Shown in pieces: positions 1 through 7,984 of a stretch of 35,624 nucleotides of DNA (within the stretch, counting starts at the first letter, position 1; each line of letters begins with the position of its first letter). Origin of the DNA: Planctomycetota bacterium (GTDB taxonomy: Bacteria; Planctomycetota; Phycisphaerae; Sedimentisphaerales; Anaerobacaceae). Location: contig JACNGQ010000126.1 of assembly GCA_014384025.1 (NCBI GenBank), forward strand, positions 1-35,624, in the 5' to 3' direction. The translations under genes were made by a program, and so were the position numbers. Below the pieces are notes generated by a model that was given only the letters and a program-made list of their open reading frames with translations, was not told where the DNA came from and searched no databases.

Positions 1-48
1 TCTGATGAAGGAGAGACGCCGAAAATGAACTCCGAGGCTTATCTTCAT
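1..48 (-). CDS. Possible start of the next gene after gspF (partial, runs off the window)
   Basis: An ATG at 46-48 on the minus strand overlaps the gspF stop codon in a four-base ATGA arrangement, and the frame stays open for 16 codons to the window edge (MKISLGVHFRRLSFIR). A G-rich stretch about six bases upstream could act as ribosome binding site. Overlapping ATGA starts are typical of translationally coupled operon genes. A basic leader ahead of a prepilin would fit after gspF, but the hydrophobic prepilin segment is outside the window, so no product is assigned. The alternative is that this is out-of-frame sequence of a frameshifted gspF. Confidence 0.25.
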   Translation of the reverse strand, partial: MKISLGVHFRRLSFIR

Positions 49-662
49 GCCATTCCCCCGAGTGAGTCAAATATGGTTTTAAAGCGAGGGACAATAAAAG
101 CCATTATAAATATAATTATCAGGGTAATAAAACACATTACAAAGATCGGATAAGCCGTGGCCCCTTTAATCTTTTTGGCTAATCTATCACGGCTGTCAAA
201 ATATTTAGCTAAATGACTCAACGCTTCTCCCATATTACCGCTCGTTTCACCTGCTAAGATCAATGCACGAGACAAGTGGTTGAAAACCTTGGGAAATTCC
301 GCAAGACCGTCCGAGAAAGACTCCCCTTTCTTAACCTTTTCCGAAATAGTCTCCAGAACCGGCTGAAGGCTTGAATTGTCCGCATCTTCGGCAATTGTAT
401 CCAAAGCTATTGTAATAGGAATTCCTCCCTCGATCATTGTTGATAGCTGCCAGCAGAGTGCTGCAAGGTCCGCTGATTTGATACGTTTGAGGCTGATTGC
501 ACGCTTCTTTTTTGAAACACTCGTAGTTATCTCATCGACAGAAATAGGTGTAAATCCCTGCTCCTGAAGATAGCCAAGCACATCAGTTGATGAAGCAGCC
601 TTCACAAGGCCTTTCTTCTGTCTCCCTGATGAATCCCGAGCAACATATTTATAGCTTTTCAT
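45..662 (-). CDS. gspF: Type II secretion/type IV pilus inner-membrane protein GspF/PilC, N-terminal half only
   Basis: GspF/PilC is the polytopic platform protein that couples the assembly ATPase to pseudopilus or pilus growth in the inner membrane. The protein begins MKSYKYVARD, a typical family start, then has a linker and the first GspF domain (about residues 65-190) with the conserved ALCWQLSTMIEGGIPI and LILAGETSGNM stretches, and a hydrophobic segment near 170-190 followed by IVPRF. It then stops at residue 205 (SLGGMA, stop TGA at 45-47). The family is usually about 400 residues with a second GspF domain, which is missing here. A GAAGG ribosome binding site lies just before the ATG. 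It is downstream of gspE on the same strand. It is either a truly truncated gene or a frameshift; only 44 bases remain before the window edge, so the two cannot be separated. Confidence 0.8.
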   Translation of the reverse strand: MKSYKYVARDSSGRQKKGLVKAASSTDVLGYLQEQGFTPISVDEITTSVSKKKRAISLKRIKSADLAALCWQLSTMIEGGIPITIALDTIAEDADNSSLQPVLETISEKVKKGESFSDGLAEFPKVFNHLSRALILAGETSGNMGEALSHLAKYFDSRDRLAKKIKGATAYPIFVMCFITLIIIFIMAFIVPRFKTIFDSLGGMA

Positions 663-974
663 ATTTCAAACCTTCTCAAAAGAACATCCATCTGTCCGGC
701 TGTCTATGATTCTGAATATAAGCCGAGGAAGTCACTTGCGAAGCAGGACTTTGTCCAACCATATAGCAAATGCGTAATTTTCTTGCCCTCTCACGGCTAT
801 ATTTTATCGGTGTCTAAAAACATCGAGTTTAACGAAAATCATTTCGTATTTTCACAAACCCAGACCCCATTTTTATGAGCAAAGCCGGGCTTTTTTATTT
901 TATACAGGAAAAATTTGGCCCGCCCACTCCTATAAAAAATCCATGACGCCGATAAAAAGCACCAGATACTAATC
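663..974. other. 312-base gap between gspE and gspF, nothing recognised
   Basis: No convincing gene, promoter or RNA is visible. A weak five-base hairpin followed by a T-rich run lies near 882-902 on the plus strand, but no plus-strand gene precedes it, so I do not call it a terminator. Confidence 0.5.
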
Positions 975-2729
975 TCATCCTGTATAAGCTACACTAATAA
1001 CCTCTTCGGCGGTTGTTAAACCAGCCAATGCTTTATTTACACCGCTTTCAAGCAAACCTCCGTATCCTCTTTTGCGTGATGCCTCTCTTATCTGCTGCTC
1101 GCTGCTACCGGCAACTATCAGATCTCTTATTTCATCATCCATAACCAAAAACTCAAATATGGGTAACCTGCCCAAACAACCTGATCCACCACAGGCTGAA
1201 CAGCCTTTGCCATGATAGAAGACAGGATTCTTGGTCTTCTTAGGATCAATCTTCAAACGCTTAAGAACCTCCTCACTCAAGGTTACAGGTTCTTTGCAGT
1301 GTTCGCAGATTTTTCTGACCAATCGCTGGGCTACTATCAAATTCAGCGACGAAGCCAACAGATATCGCTCAATACCCATATATAACAATCTGCTTATCGC
1401 ACTTGGAGCATCATTGGTATGAAACGTGCTCAAAACAAGATGACCCGTCAAAGACGCCTTTATTGCAATTTCGACCGTTTCCTTGTCCCTAATCTCACCT
1501 ATTAGAATTATATCCGGGTCCTGTCTTAAAATTGCCCTCAGGCACTTTGCGAAATCGAGCTCGATTTCCGGCTTAATCTGAATCTGGTTAATTCCCCCAA
1601 GACGATATTCGACGGGGTCCTCAACGGTTGTAATATTCTTTGTCGGATCCTTGACATAATTCAAAGCAGAATACAGGGTGGTACTTTTACCACTGCCCGT
1701 CGGTCCTGTTACAATCATTATCCCGTGCGGCCTCGTCAACATGCCCTTAAACTCTTCGAGAAGTTTAGGCTCAAGTCCAAGTTGCTCCAACTCGTGTTTT
1801 ACCGCCGAGGCATCCAGTATTCGCATAACAACTTTTTCGCCATATATAGTGGGAATTACCGAGACTCGAACGTCTATATGCCGGCCGGATGTCTTTATTT
1901 TGAATCGGCCATCCTGGGGAAGCCTGCGCTCGGCAATATCCATTCTCGCAATAATCTTAATTCGGGCAATTACCGCAGCCTGCATTTTTTTGGCCGGAGG
2001 TACCATATCACGGAGTACACCATCAATTCGCATACGAACCATCATTGTTTTTTCCTGAGGTTCGATATGTACATCACTTGCTCTGCTTTTGACCGCCTGA
2101 CTCATGAGCAGGTCAACAAATCGAATCACAGGTGCTTTATTTGCATCTTCCTCACCGCTGATATCCGATTCATCGGCTTCTTCTGAAAGTATTCCTTCTT
2201 GATCGACTTCACCCTCTACCAGGGTACGAAGCTGTTGTTCTTCAAGATCCGAACCGTGATAAATCAACTCTATGGTCTTTTGAATTTCACGAGGTGAGCT
2301 GATTGCCGGCTTAATCTGGCGCTTTATTTTCAGCGCAACCGTATCTAAAGCGACAACATTAAGCGGATCAGCCATGACAACGACAACTTTGTCATCAACC
2401 TCATTTATAGCTACAAGACAAAATCGCTTGGCGATACTTTCAGGCAACAATCGAGCGATATCCATGTCTACCACGTTCATCTTGCTGGTATCGCCCAGAC
2501 GGATGTATTCCATAGAAAGGTGCTCAGCCAAAGCAAGAGTAACATCCTCATGATTGAGCTTCTCAAGTCGGAGCAATATCTCCCCCAGACGTCCCCCTCG
2601 CTGGCTTTGCTCGTCCAGAACTTTTTCTAATTCTTCACGGGTCAAAAGACCTTTGGAAACAAGCAATTCGCCAAAAGGTAGAGTAGCTTGCGCTTCAGAA
2701 ATCTTTGAGATGGTTTTTGCCGAGGCCAT
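975..2729 (-). CDS. gspE: Type II secretion/type IV pilus assembly ATPase (GspE/PilB family)
   Basis: Cytoplasmic hexameric ATPase that powers extension of a pilus or pseudopilus. At 584 residues it is a normal length. An N-terminal MshEN-type domain (about residues 15-160) is followed by the T2SE ATPase core (about 195-580). Visible motifs are the Walker A GPTGSGKST near 341-349, the Asp box around TTVEDPVEYR, the Walker B LRAILRQDPDIILIGEIRD and the His box LVLSTFHTND. A zinc-binding tetracysteine (CEHC and CSAC) lies near 480-525, typical of GspE/PilB and absent from PilT retraction ATPases. The GGAGG before the ATG is about 13 bases away, a little long. The truncated gspF follows 312 bases downstream on the same strand, the normal order of the two genes. 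It could serve type II secretion or type IV pili; the sequence alone does not decide. Confidence 0.93.
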   Translation of the reverse strand: MASAKTISKISEAQATLPFGELLVSKGLLTREELEKVLDEQSQRGGRLGEILLRLEKLNHEDVTLALAEHLSMEYIRLGDTSKMNVVDMDIARLLPESIAKRFCLVAINEVDDKVVVVMADPLNVVALDTVALKIKRQIKPAISSPREIQKTIELIYHGSDLEEQQLRTLVEGEVDQEGILSEEADESDISGEEDANKAPVIRFVDLLMSQAVKSRASDVHIEPQEKTMMVRMRIDGVLRDMVPPAKKMQAAVIARIKIIARMDIAERRLPQDGRFKIKTSGRHIDVRVSVIPTIYGEKVVMRILDASAVKHELEQLGLEPKLLEEFKGMLTRPHGIMIVTGPTGSGKSTTLYSALNYVKDPTKNITTVEDPVEYRLGGINQIQIKPEIELDFAKCLRAILRQDPDIILIGEIRDKETVEIAIKASLTGHLVLSTFHTNDAPSAISRLLYMGIERYLLASSLNLIVAQRLVRKICEHCKEPVTLSEEVLKRLKIDPKKTKNPVFYHGKGCSACGGSGCLGRLPIFEFLVMDDEIRDLIVAGSSEQQIREASRKRGYGGLLESGVNKALAGLTTAEEVISVAYTG

Positions 2730-3369
2730 CTGATTATTATTACCTCCACTTCAAATTCGGCTTCTATCTCAGTACAAAGCAGTTTTTGATTTAAATACAA
2801 ACAATTCCCTTAATTCTGCTTTCACCGTGATAGTAAATGCCTTCACAGATAGAGTAGTTTTCGGACAATCCGCAGAGCTAATTTACATCTATCTTGTAAC
2901 TCAATGATATAAGACGTAGAACTTCCCTGCATTTATACAGAATACCTACAACCTTGAAACATAATTAAATGCTTGTTAATAAGGGTATTAAAGCAGTAGC
3001 AGGCTATAAGAAGGTCGATTTCCACAGACTATATGGGTGAAACAAGTGTGCTGTATTTGTAAATCCGGTTATGGTTTATAGGACAATTCGGCAACGTTAG
3101 TTTTATCAGAAACAAAATTTCCGTTTCAAGTTCGGTACAATCAATACAACCCTCATAATTATAATCAAAAGCATAAATTCCTTTGTTGTTTAGCCCTCCA
3201 TTTTTATTGACTTAGTTTAACGTCCTTAGACAATCGCCGGGCAGATTTCCTGCCGGTTAACTAATTTCTAAAGGGCTTTGTACTAAAATCCTTGACGAAA
3301 CAGCCGGAACCATTATTATTTGTATTAAATGGAATAATGTTCTCAGGTAAGTGAAAAAATAGTAATCCC
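2730..3369. other. 640-base AT-rich gap between gspE and the tRNA
   Basis: No gene is supported. It contains an imperfect hairpin at 3237-3256 (a CCGGGCAG/CTGCCGG stem with one bulged base) and, at its end, the promoter of the tRNA. The rest is AT-rich with no recognisable structure. Two minus-strand frames near 3257-3476 only read through the antisense of the tRNA. Confidence 0.5.
3292..3319 (+). promoter_or_regulatory. Probable sigma-70-type promoter of the tRNA-Leu gene
   Basis: TTGACG at 3292-3297 and TATTAT at 3314-3319 are separated by 16 bases, placing a start site near 3326, about 45 bases before the mature tRNA. The match is five of six bases at -35 and good at -10. No other plus-strand gene is nearby for it to serve. 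Confidence 0.5.
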
Positions 3370-3453
3370 GCGGATGTGGCGGAATTGGCAGACGCGCAGG
3401 CTTCAGGTGCCTGTGGGCTTTGGCTCGTGGAGGTTCGACTCCTCTCATCCGCA
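3370..3453 (+). tRNA. tRNA-Leu (anticodon CAG)
   Basis: A complete class II tRNA. The 7-bp acceptor stem pairs GCGGATG (3370-3376) with CATCCGC (3446-3452), with discriminator A at 3453. The anticodon stem CAGGC/GCCTG encloses the loop TTCAGGT (3402-3408) with anticodon CAG at 3404-3406, reading CTG codons. The long variable arm (about 3414-3428) is typical of tRNA-Leu, and the T arm carries GGTTCGACTCC. The 3' CCA is not encoded. Its last 19 T-arm bases recur exactly at 4329-4347 in a tRNA remnant. Confidence 0.95.
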
Positions 3454-3533
3454 TTCATTAGCTTTGTCACGAACAACCGACGATTTTACGCCTTTGGCTG
3501 AGTTTCTATACAGACTTCTGCTCTTCTGTAAAG

Positions 3534-4181
3534 CTAAAGGACACCCGGCAAGAACATATAACGTGTTTTCGATGCATATTCCTTATAGGATATATCCTGC
3601 ATGAGAATGTTTTCTTCACGTTTTGCCCGCAAATATGAGAACAGAGCGTGCAGAATACATATGTAGCAGTTGTGTGATGAGAAAGCCAACGATATGACTG
3701 CCAGATCATAAATCGTATATAGTAAATAAAGCGGATGACGAACAATTCCATACAACAAGTCTGTTTTGATACCTCGGTTTGCCGGTACAAGGCCAAAAGA
3801 CCGTCCAAGGTTGATAATGCAAATTGTTGATATAAATGCTGTTACGATCATTACCACATATGCCGTTGGTACTACAAAGGGATGAATCGGTTTTGCCTGG
3901 CTCGTATACAGGTATGTTATAAAGGTGCCACCAATGGCTGCGATCCAGTCCCCAACATTTCTTGAAGTTAGTTTCGAAGGGCGCCTTAATAGAAAGACCA
4001 ATGTAATACTCGTGTTTCTAAACAGCAGGGCAATTAACAGTGTCACACACGTCCCGGTAGCCAGGCGAATTATACTGTCGTAAATGTAGCAGGAGAAGAA
4101 TGATGCAACTGCAATGTTTACCAACCAGTGCATCAAGTTGTGGTGTTTGGTCCAGATTTTGAGATCAGAAAAATTCAGCAT
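3534..4181 (-). CDS. Isoprenylcysteine carboxyl methyltransferase/PEMT-like integral membrane protein
   Basis: A 215-residue polytopic membrane protein with about five hydrophobic segments. The C-terminal third has the signature of the ICMT/phospholipid methyltransferase-like fold: GIVRHPLYLLYTI (about residues 145-157), then a hydrophobic helix and REENILMQDISYKEYASKTR near the end, matching the family pattern of RHP, then EE, then YxxY. Such enzymes use S-adenosylmethionine to methylate lipid-linked or hydrophobic substrates; the bacterial substrate is generally unknown and cannot be read here. The ATG at 4181 has no clear ribosome binding site. The gene stands alone, antisense to the tRNA, between a complete tRNA-Leu and a half-tRNA repeat, which suggests a small acquired segment. 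Family assignment is fairly safe, function is not. Confidence 0.75.
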   Translation of the reverse strand: MLNFSDLKIWTKHHNLMHWLVNIAVASFFSCYIYDSIIRLATGTCVTLLIALLFRNTSITLVFLLRRPSKLTSRNVGDWIAAIGGTFITYLYTSQAKPIHPFVVPTAYVVMIVTAFISTICIINLGRSFGLVPANRGIKTDLLYGIVRHPLYLLYTIYDLAVISLAFSSHNCYICILHALFSYLRAKREENILMQDISYKEYASKTRYMFLPGVL

Positions 4182-4312
4182 TGGATTATTGAATTAACAA
4201 ACATTTCTTATACAGATTGCTTATCGGGCTTCCAATATCCTCTACAATACATACTTTATTCACTTCGTCAGATTCGCATTGAGACTTTTGACGATTCTAA
4301 TCCTGCCTATTT

Positions 4313-4355
4313 GCCTGTCTCCAGGTCGGTGGAGGTTCGACTCCTCTGTCCAGCA
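4313..4355 (+). pseudogene. 3'-half tRNA remnant (tRNA-Leu-like), possible attachment-site scar
   Basis: The segment reads like the 3' half of a tRNA: the 3' side of an anticodon stem (GCCTG), a variable-arm-like stretch, a T arm identical to that of the tRNA-Leu upstream, a seven-base acceptor 3' strand and a discriminator A. Bases 4329-4347 are identical to 3427-3445 (19 bp). I find no complementary 5' acceptor strand (GCTGGAC would be needed) or D arm upstream, so it is not a functional tRNA. Confidence 0.6.
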
Positions 4356-4523
4356 TTAAACCTGATTTAATATTCTTAAAACAGCCTTTTTGGCCTCATA
4401 TCAAACATATATCACTCGATTTAACGAAATTCGTACGAATAAGTCGATAAATAAGAAATAAGCGAATCCTCGTTTTCACGGGAACCGGCGATAAGTTCGC
4501 TTAGCTTGCTTGTTAAGAGCGCT

Positions 4524-5348
4524 ATGCTTGAAATATTACAAGATTTAGAATACGCCCTTGGCGGAACAGTGCGGCTCAGCCCCGTAGTTTTGGTCGGGCC
4601 TGGGTTGGTTTGTGTTGTAGCCGGGTTATTTATTTGGCTCGGCGGACTGGGCTTTAGACAAATTTTAGTTGCTGTAGCAGGAGCAATTACCGGGGGTATT
4701 TGTGGCTTTTTTGCAATCGGCCAAAATATCATCTCGGCCGCGTTCACGGCGGCTCTTGCTGCAGCACTCGCAATGCTGTTTGAAAGGATATTTATCACAA
4801 TACTTACAGCCGCATTGACGGCGGTACTTGCCTTTATCGTTTTAGCAAGGCCCTATGTTGAAAATACACAACAGGAAACTGTGATAAGTCCTGGTGAAAT
4901 ACCATCTCAGGATGTTGCTCTCGGTGTTCGCGAAAGTGCGGAAAAAATGAAAACCAGTATAATTAACGCCGGTCAAAAGGTAAAACACGCTTGTTTACAG
5001 ATGCCGGTGTATAACTGGGCGATAATAATGGTGTTGATACTGATTTGTATAGTGGCGGGATTTTCGCTTTGGCAATTAGCATCGGCTTTGTGCTGTTCGA
5101 CTCTGGGAACGGTGCTAATCTTCGCAGGGATGATTCTGCTGTTGTTGAATAAAGGTTCAATGCCTGTCAGCATCATCAGCAGCAGGTCATCATTCTATGT
5201 CGCCGTATTTGCGGCAATGATGGCTTTCGGAACAACTGAACAGTTGTTACTTTGCAAAGAACCAAAAACATCCCCCACTGTAAAAAGTCAAACGGGCGGA
5301 AATACACAAAAACCCAAACAGACAAGAAAAAGATGGTGGGGGACATAA
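4524..5348 (+). CDS. Hypothetical multi-pass membrane protein (TMEM198/DUF4203-like)
   Basis: 274 residues from the ATG at 4524; an in-frame TTG at 4506 is an alternative, and neither has a clear ribosome binding site. Four closely packed hydrophobic segments in the first 110 residues are rich in Gly and Ala (GLFIWLGGLGFRQILVAVAG), followed by a polar linker (about 115-155), three more hydrophobic segments (about 160-245) and a basic Lys/Thr-rich tail ending KRWWGT. The Gly-rich helices with an FRQIL turn resemble the TMEM198/DUF4203 type of membrane protein. The next gene, 57 bases downstream, is similar in style, so the pair may be distant paralogues in one operon. No catalytic motif is visible and no function is assigned. 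Confidence 0.7.
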   Translation: MLEILQDLEYALGGTVRLSPVVLVGPGLVCVVAGLFIWLGGLGFRQILVAVAGAITGGICGFFAIGQNIISAAFTAALAAALAMLFERIFITILTAALTAVLAFIVLARPYVENTQQETVISPGEIPSQDVALGVRESAEKMKTSIINAGQKVKHACLQMPVYNWAIIMVLILICIVAGFSLWQLASALCCSTLGTVLIFAGMILLLLNKGSMPVSIISSRSSFYVAVFAAMMAFGTTEQLLLCKEPKTSPTVKSQTGGNTQKPKQTRKRWWGT

Positions 5349-5405
5349 CCGGACCTTGTTCCGGAAAAAAGTCCGACTTAAAAGAAGTTTAAGGAGAAAC
5401 AAATA

Positions 5406-6092
5406 ATGGATTGCGTTACTATCCTTGCACAGGCGGTTGAAACTGCTTCCTCAGGCGCCGCAGAAGAAGCTGTAGTCCCAATGGAGTCCTTTTGGAATTA
5501 TATTATCTCCCTCGATCGAGTCGAAGCTGTAACTTTCATATCTTTCGGCGTGGTCTGTCTTATGTACGGCTGGCGCGTCTTCAAAATATTAGTCGTAATC
5601 AGCTTTGCCCTGCTGGGTATGTTCCTGGGAGTATCAATAACCAACAAAATAGTCGGCCTAAATAATCAGCTTGCCGGCGGACTGGTAGGCATGGGTGTGC
5701 TTGCAATCCTTTCGATACCTCTGATGCGATGGGCTGTAAGCGTGTTGGGAGCCGTGGCAGGTGGAATACTCACCTCCAGTATATGGTATGCTTCCGGATT
5801 GCCCGAAAGATACATCTGGGCCGGAGCGCTTATCGGCATGGTTGCCGGCGGAATGATTTCATTCATAATTTTTAAAGTCGCCGTTATTCTCTTTTCAAGC
5901 CTCAGCGGCGCCAGTTTAATCATGGTCGGATCCCTGGCTCTTTTATATCTTCATCCTGCAACTTCAACTCGATTGGAAGAAATAGTATTTACTAAAAAAT
6001 GGTTTCTGCCCACACTCCTGATGGCTCCGACATTAATAGGCCTCGTCCTGCAAAATAAATTTGTAAAAGACTCCAAAGACTGGGACATGTAA
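5406..6092 (+). CDS. Hypothetical multi-pass membrane protein (TMEM198/DUF4203-like)
   Basis: 228 residues with a strong AAGGAGA ribosome binding site ahead of the ATG. After a 35-residue N-terminal stretch there are about six hydrophobic helices (residues 38-210), with a WRVFKILVVISFALLG segment that parallels FRQILVAVAGAITGG in the preceding protein, and repeated Gly/Ala-rich helices. It ends in a short charged tail. Taken with the preceding gene it looks like the second member of a two-gene membrane operon. The resemblance to TMEM198/DUF4203 rests on helix pattern and Gly-rich motifs only. There is no signal peptide cleavage site or enzyme motif, and the role is unknown. Confidence 0.75.
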   Translation: MDCVTILAQAVETASSGAAEEAVVPMESFWNYIISLDRVEAVTFISFGVVCLMYGWRVFKILVVISFALLGMFLGVSITNKIVGLNNQLAGGLVGMGVLAILSIPLMRWAVSVLGAVAGGILTSSIWYASGLPERYIWAGALIGMVAGGMISFIIFKVAVILFSSLSGASLIMVGSLALLYLHPATSTRLEEIVFTKKWFLPTLLMAPTLIGLVLQNKFVKDSKDWDM

Positions 6093-6194
6093 GGCCAACA
6101 CTTTTGCTTTGCTCAAATTCGCAGTAATGCCATCGCATGCGCATCCGCACCTGCATAACCTCTGTTTTTGCTTTCGCAGGAAAGTACAGGAGTG

Positions 6195-6231
6195 AAGGCG
6201 TATATAGAAGATATTAGCGCTCTTACGCCTT
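6195..6231. promoter_or_regulatory. 8-bp inverted repeat overlapping a -35 box, possible operator
   Basis: AAGGCGTA (6195-6202) and TACGCCTT (6224-6231) are perfect reverse complements 21 bases apart. The right arm covers the first two bases of the -35 hexamer of the beta-helix gene promoter. No T-run follows, so it does not look like a terminator for the preceding membrane gene; an operator or leader hairpin is more likely. Confidence 0.35.
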
Positions 6232-6258
6232 GCAAAAGCGTATGTGGTTTGGTATAAT
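6230..6258 (+). promoter_or_regulatory. Sigma-70-type promoter of the beta-helix gene
   Basis: TTGCAA at 6230-6235 and a perfect TATAAT at 6253-6258 with the optimal 17-base spacing. The start site would be near 6265, giving a leader of about 95 bases before the ATG at 6360. Confidence 0.6.
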
Positions 6259-6359
6259 CTATGTTAGACTAAATGCGAGTAGAGTTTCTAGGATGTGCCT
6301 ATCCTAAATGGATGAAATTTTCGTTCGGGAGCTATAAAATCATTTTCGGGAGATACGAA

Positions 6360-7652
6360 ATGAAGCGAGTTATGCAAATAAAAGTTATGCTATTACTATT
6401 ATTTGCAACCTGTGGCCTGGCAGGCATTAACAGGGTTCCTTCGGATTATCCTACTATCCAGGTGGCTATCGATGCAAGTATGGATGGCGATACTGTCCTT
6501 ATAGCTCCCGGTACTTATACCGGCGATGGTAACAGAGATATCGACTTCAAGTGTAAGGCCATAACAGTTAAAAGCGAACAAGGCCCTCAAACGTGTATTG
6601 TAGACTGTCAGGGATCGGAAGACGAACCACATCGAGGCTTTTTCTTCCATAGCTATGAGGATGCCAATTCTGTCGTACAAGGCTTCACTATTATCAACGG
6701 ATACGCATCCCGAGGTGGTGGGATATTCTGCCAAAACGCTAGCCCACATATTTTAGACTGCCTGATAACAGAGAATACTGCCTTAGAAGGTGGTGGAGTC
6801 AAATGTCACTATTCAAATCCAACTATCACACGTTGTATTATCCGGAATAATTCCTCCAATTATGGCGGTGGAGTAGGAATTGGGATAACAGGCGATACGT
6901 CGTCGCTGCTGACGATGACCAACTGCTTCATCACCGGTAATAAGGCCAAGAGAAGCGGCGGTGGAATATATTGCATAGGGAAGGTTAATCTTTTGAATTG
7001 CACAGTCTTTGGCAACTCCGCCGGCGTTGAAGGTGGTGGTATATCCTTTTTCTTGGTAGTTGGGGAAAGAATAAAGAATTCAATTCTATATGGAAATATG
7101 TCATCCACAGGTAGTGAAATTGCTATTGTTACGCCTCTACCAGGTGCTGGAGGAGGAGGCTATAGGCCTTTGTTTCAGATCACACATAGCATAGTTGGAA
7201 GTGACCCAAATGCTATTTATTTTACATTTTTTGATGGTTATATTTATGGAGAATGGCTGTATGCTGATCCACTCTTTGCTAATCCCGGCTACTGGGATCC
7301 GAATGGCACGTCAGACGATCCTAACGACGACTTTTGGGTAGAGGGTGATTATCATTTGAAATCTCAGGCTGGTAGATGGGACCCGAACAGCGAAAGCTGG
7401 GTTCAGGATGATATTACAAGCCCATGCATCGACTCTGGCGATCCGAATAGCCCAATCGGCCATGAACCGTTTCCAAACGGCGGAATCGTTAATATGGGTG
7501 CTTATGGCGGCACAGCTGAAGCAAGCAAATCATACTTTGGTAAGCCTGTTTGCGAGACTATTATTGCCGGTGATATAAATGGTGACTGTAGAGTAGACAT
7601 CAAGGATTTGGCTATCATGATTGCCCACTGGCTGGAGGATAATACACCCTGA
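6360..7652 (+). CDS. Secreted right-handed beta-helix protein with C-terminal dockerin-like repeat
   Basis: 430 residues from the ATG at 6360, chosen because a signal peptide (MKRVMQIKVMLLLLFATCGLAG) starts there and GGAGA precedes it; the frame extends 29 codons further upstream without either. Residues about 25-330 show parallel beta-helix coils: the opening VPSDYPTIQVAIDASMDGDT is the usual start of Planctomycete pectate-lyase-like folds, followed by repeated GGG-I-F/C turns with N-rich ladders. The C terminus carries one dockerin-like calcium-binding segment (AGDINGDCRVDIKDLAIMIA, then HWL), with the Asp/Asn spacing of an EF-hand-like loop, as in many Planctomycete exported proteins. No catalytic residues can be assigned, so it may bind or degrade polysaccharide. 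It has its own promoter and terminator. Confidence 0.85.
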   Translation: MKRVMQIKVMLLLLFATCGLAGINRVPSDYPTIQVAIDASMDGDTVLIAPGTYTGDGNRDIDFKCKAITVKSEQGPQTCIVDCQGSEDEPHRGFFFHSYEDANSVVQGFTIINGYASRGGGIFCQNASPHILDCLITENTALEGGGVKCHYSNPTITRCIIRNNSSNYGGGVGIGITGDTSSLLTMTNCFITGNKAKRSGGGIYCIGKVNLLNCTVFGNSAGVEGGGISFFLVVGERIKNSILYGNMSSTGSEIAIVTPLPGAGGGGYRPLFQITHSIVGSDPNAIYFTFFDGYIYGEWLYADPLFANPGYWDPNGTSDDPNDDFWVEGDYHLKSQAGRWDPNSESWVQDDITSPCIDSGDPNSPIGHEPFPNGGIVNMGAYGGTAEASKSYFGKPVCETIIAGDINGDCRVDIKDLAIMIAHWLEDNTP

Positions 7653-7685
7653 TAGTCGTCACTATACATTGTACCGAAGACTAAT

Positions 7686-7727
7686 AAAGGTTTGAAGATA
7701 GAAAGGCCGTCAACCTTTTATTTTATT
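7686..7727 (+). terminator. Probable intrinsic terminator of the beta-helix gene
   Basis: AAAGGTT (7686-7692) pairs with AACCTTT (7712-7718), extended by two pairs across a bulged T, and is followed by the T-rich run TTTTATTTTATT. It begins 34 bases after the stop codon. The loop is rather large (about 14-19 bases). Confidence 0.5.
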
Positions 7728-7820
7728 CTGCCAAATATATATTTAGAATAATAGAGAAATTTGTTTCATGGAAGTATCATGAACCCCTTATTGACGGGAG
7801 ATGTGTTTGAACGGGACAGT

Positions 7821-7955
7821 TTAATAACGCTTGAAACTTCTATATATCTCGATTTTGCTCTCCCATTTATGGGAGTCAATCCCGGGCGCAACAGACTCGT
7901 TTGCTTGCCACAATTTACGTAAACGCTTCCAAAGAAATCCAAACATTACTTTCAT
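7821..7955 (-). CDS. Small basic protein, 44 residues, unknown function
   Basis: An ATG at 7953-7955 is preceded five bases upstream by a full GGAGGTGAG ribosome binding site, the best Shine-Dalgarno sequence in this part of the window. A perfect TATAAT lies 30 bases upstream of the ATG. The product starts MKVMFGFLWKRLRKLWQ, a basic and aromatic segment that would form an amphipathic helix, continues NESVAPGIDSHKWES and ends KIEIYRSFKRY. The stop is TAA at 7821-7823. It lies downstream of a PEP-CTERM gene on the same strand but separated from it by a hairpin, so it is probably transcribed on its own. I recognise no family. The start signals support it; the short length does not exclude chance. 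Confidence 0.5.
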   Translation of the reverse strand: MKVMFGFLWKRLRKLWQANESVAPGIDSHKWESKIEIYRSFKRY

Positions 7956-7984
7956 ATCTCACCTCCATCCGAATTATTACATCT

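Noticed and set aside
3374-3604. Plus-strand 76-codon frame through the tRNA
   Set aside because: It begins inside tRNA-Leu and has no ribosome binding site; the tRNA explains the conserved sequence.
4313-4355. A second functional tRNA
   Set aside because: No 5' acceptor strand, D arm or 5' anticodon stem can be found upstream to pair with the 3' half.
4128-4370. Plus-strand 80-codon frame across the half-tRNA
   Set aside because: It overlaps the start of the methyltransferase gene in antisense, includes the tRNA remnant and resembles no protein.
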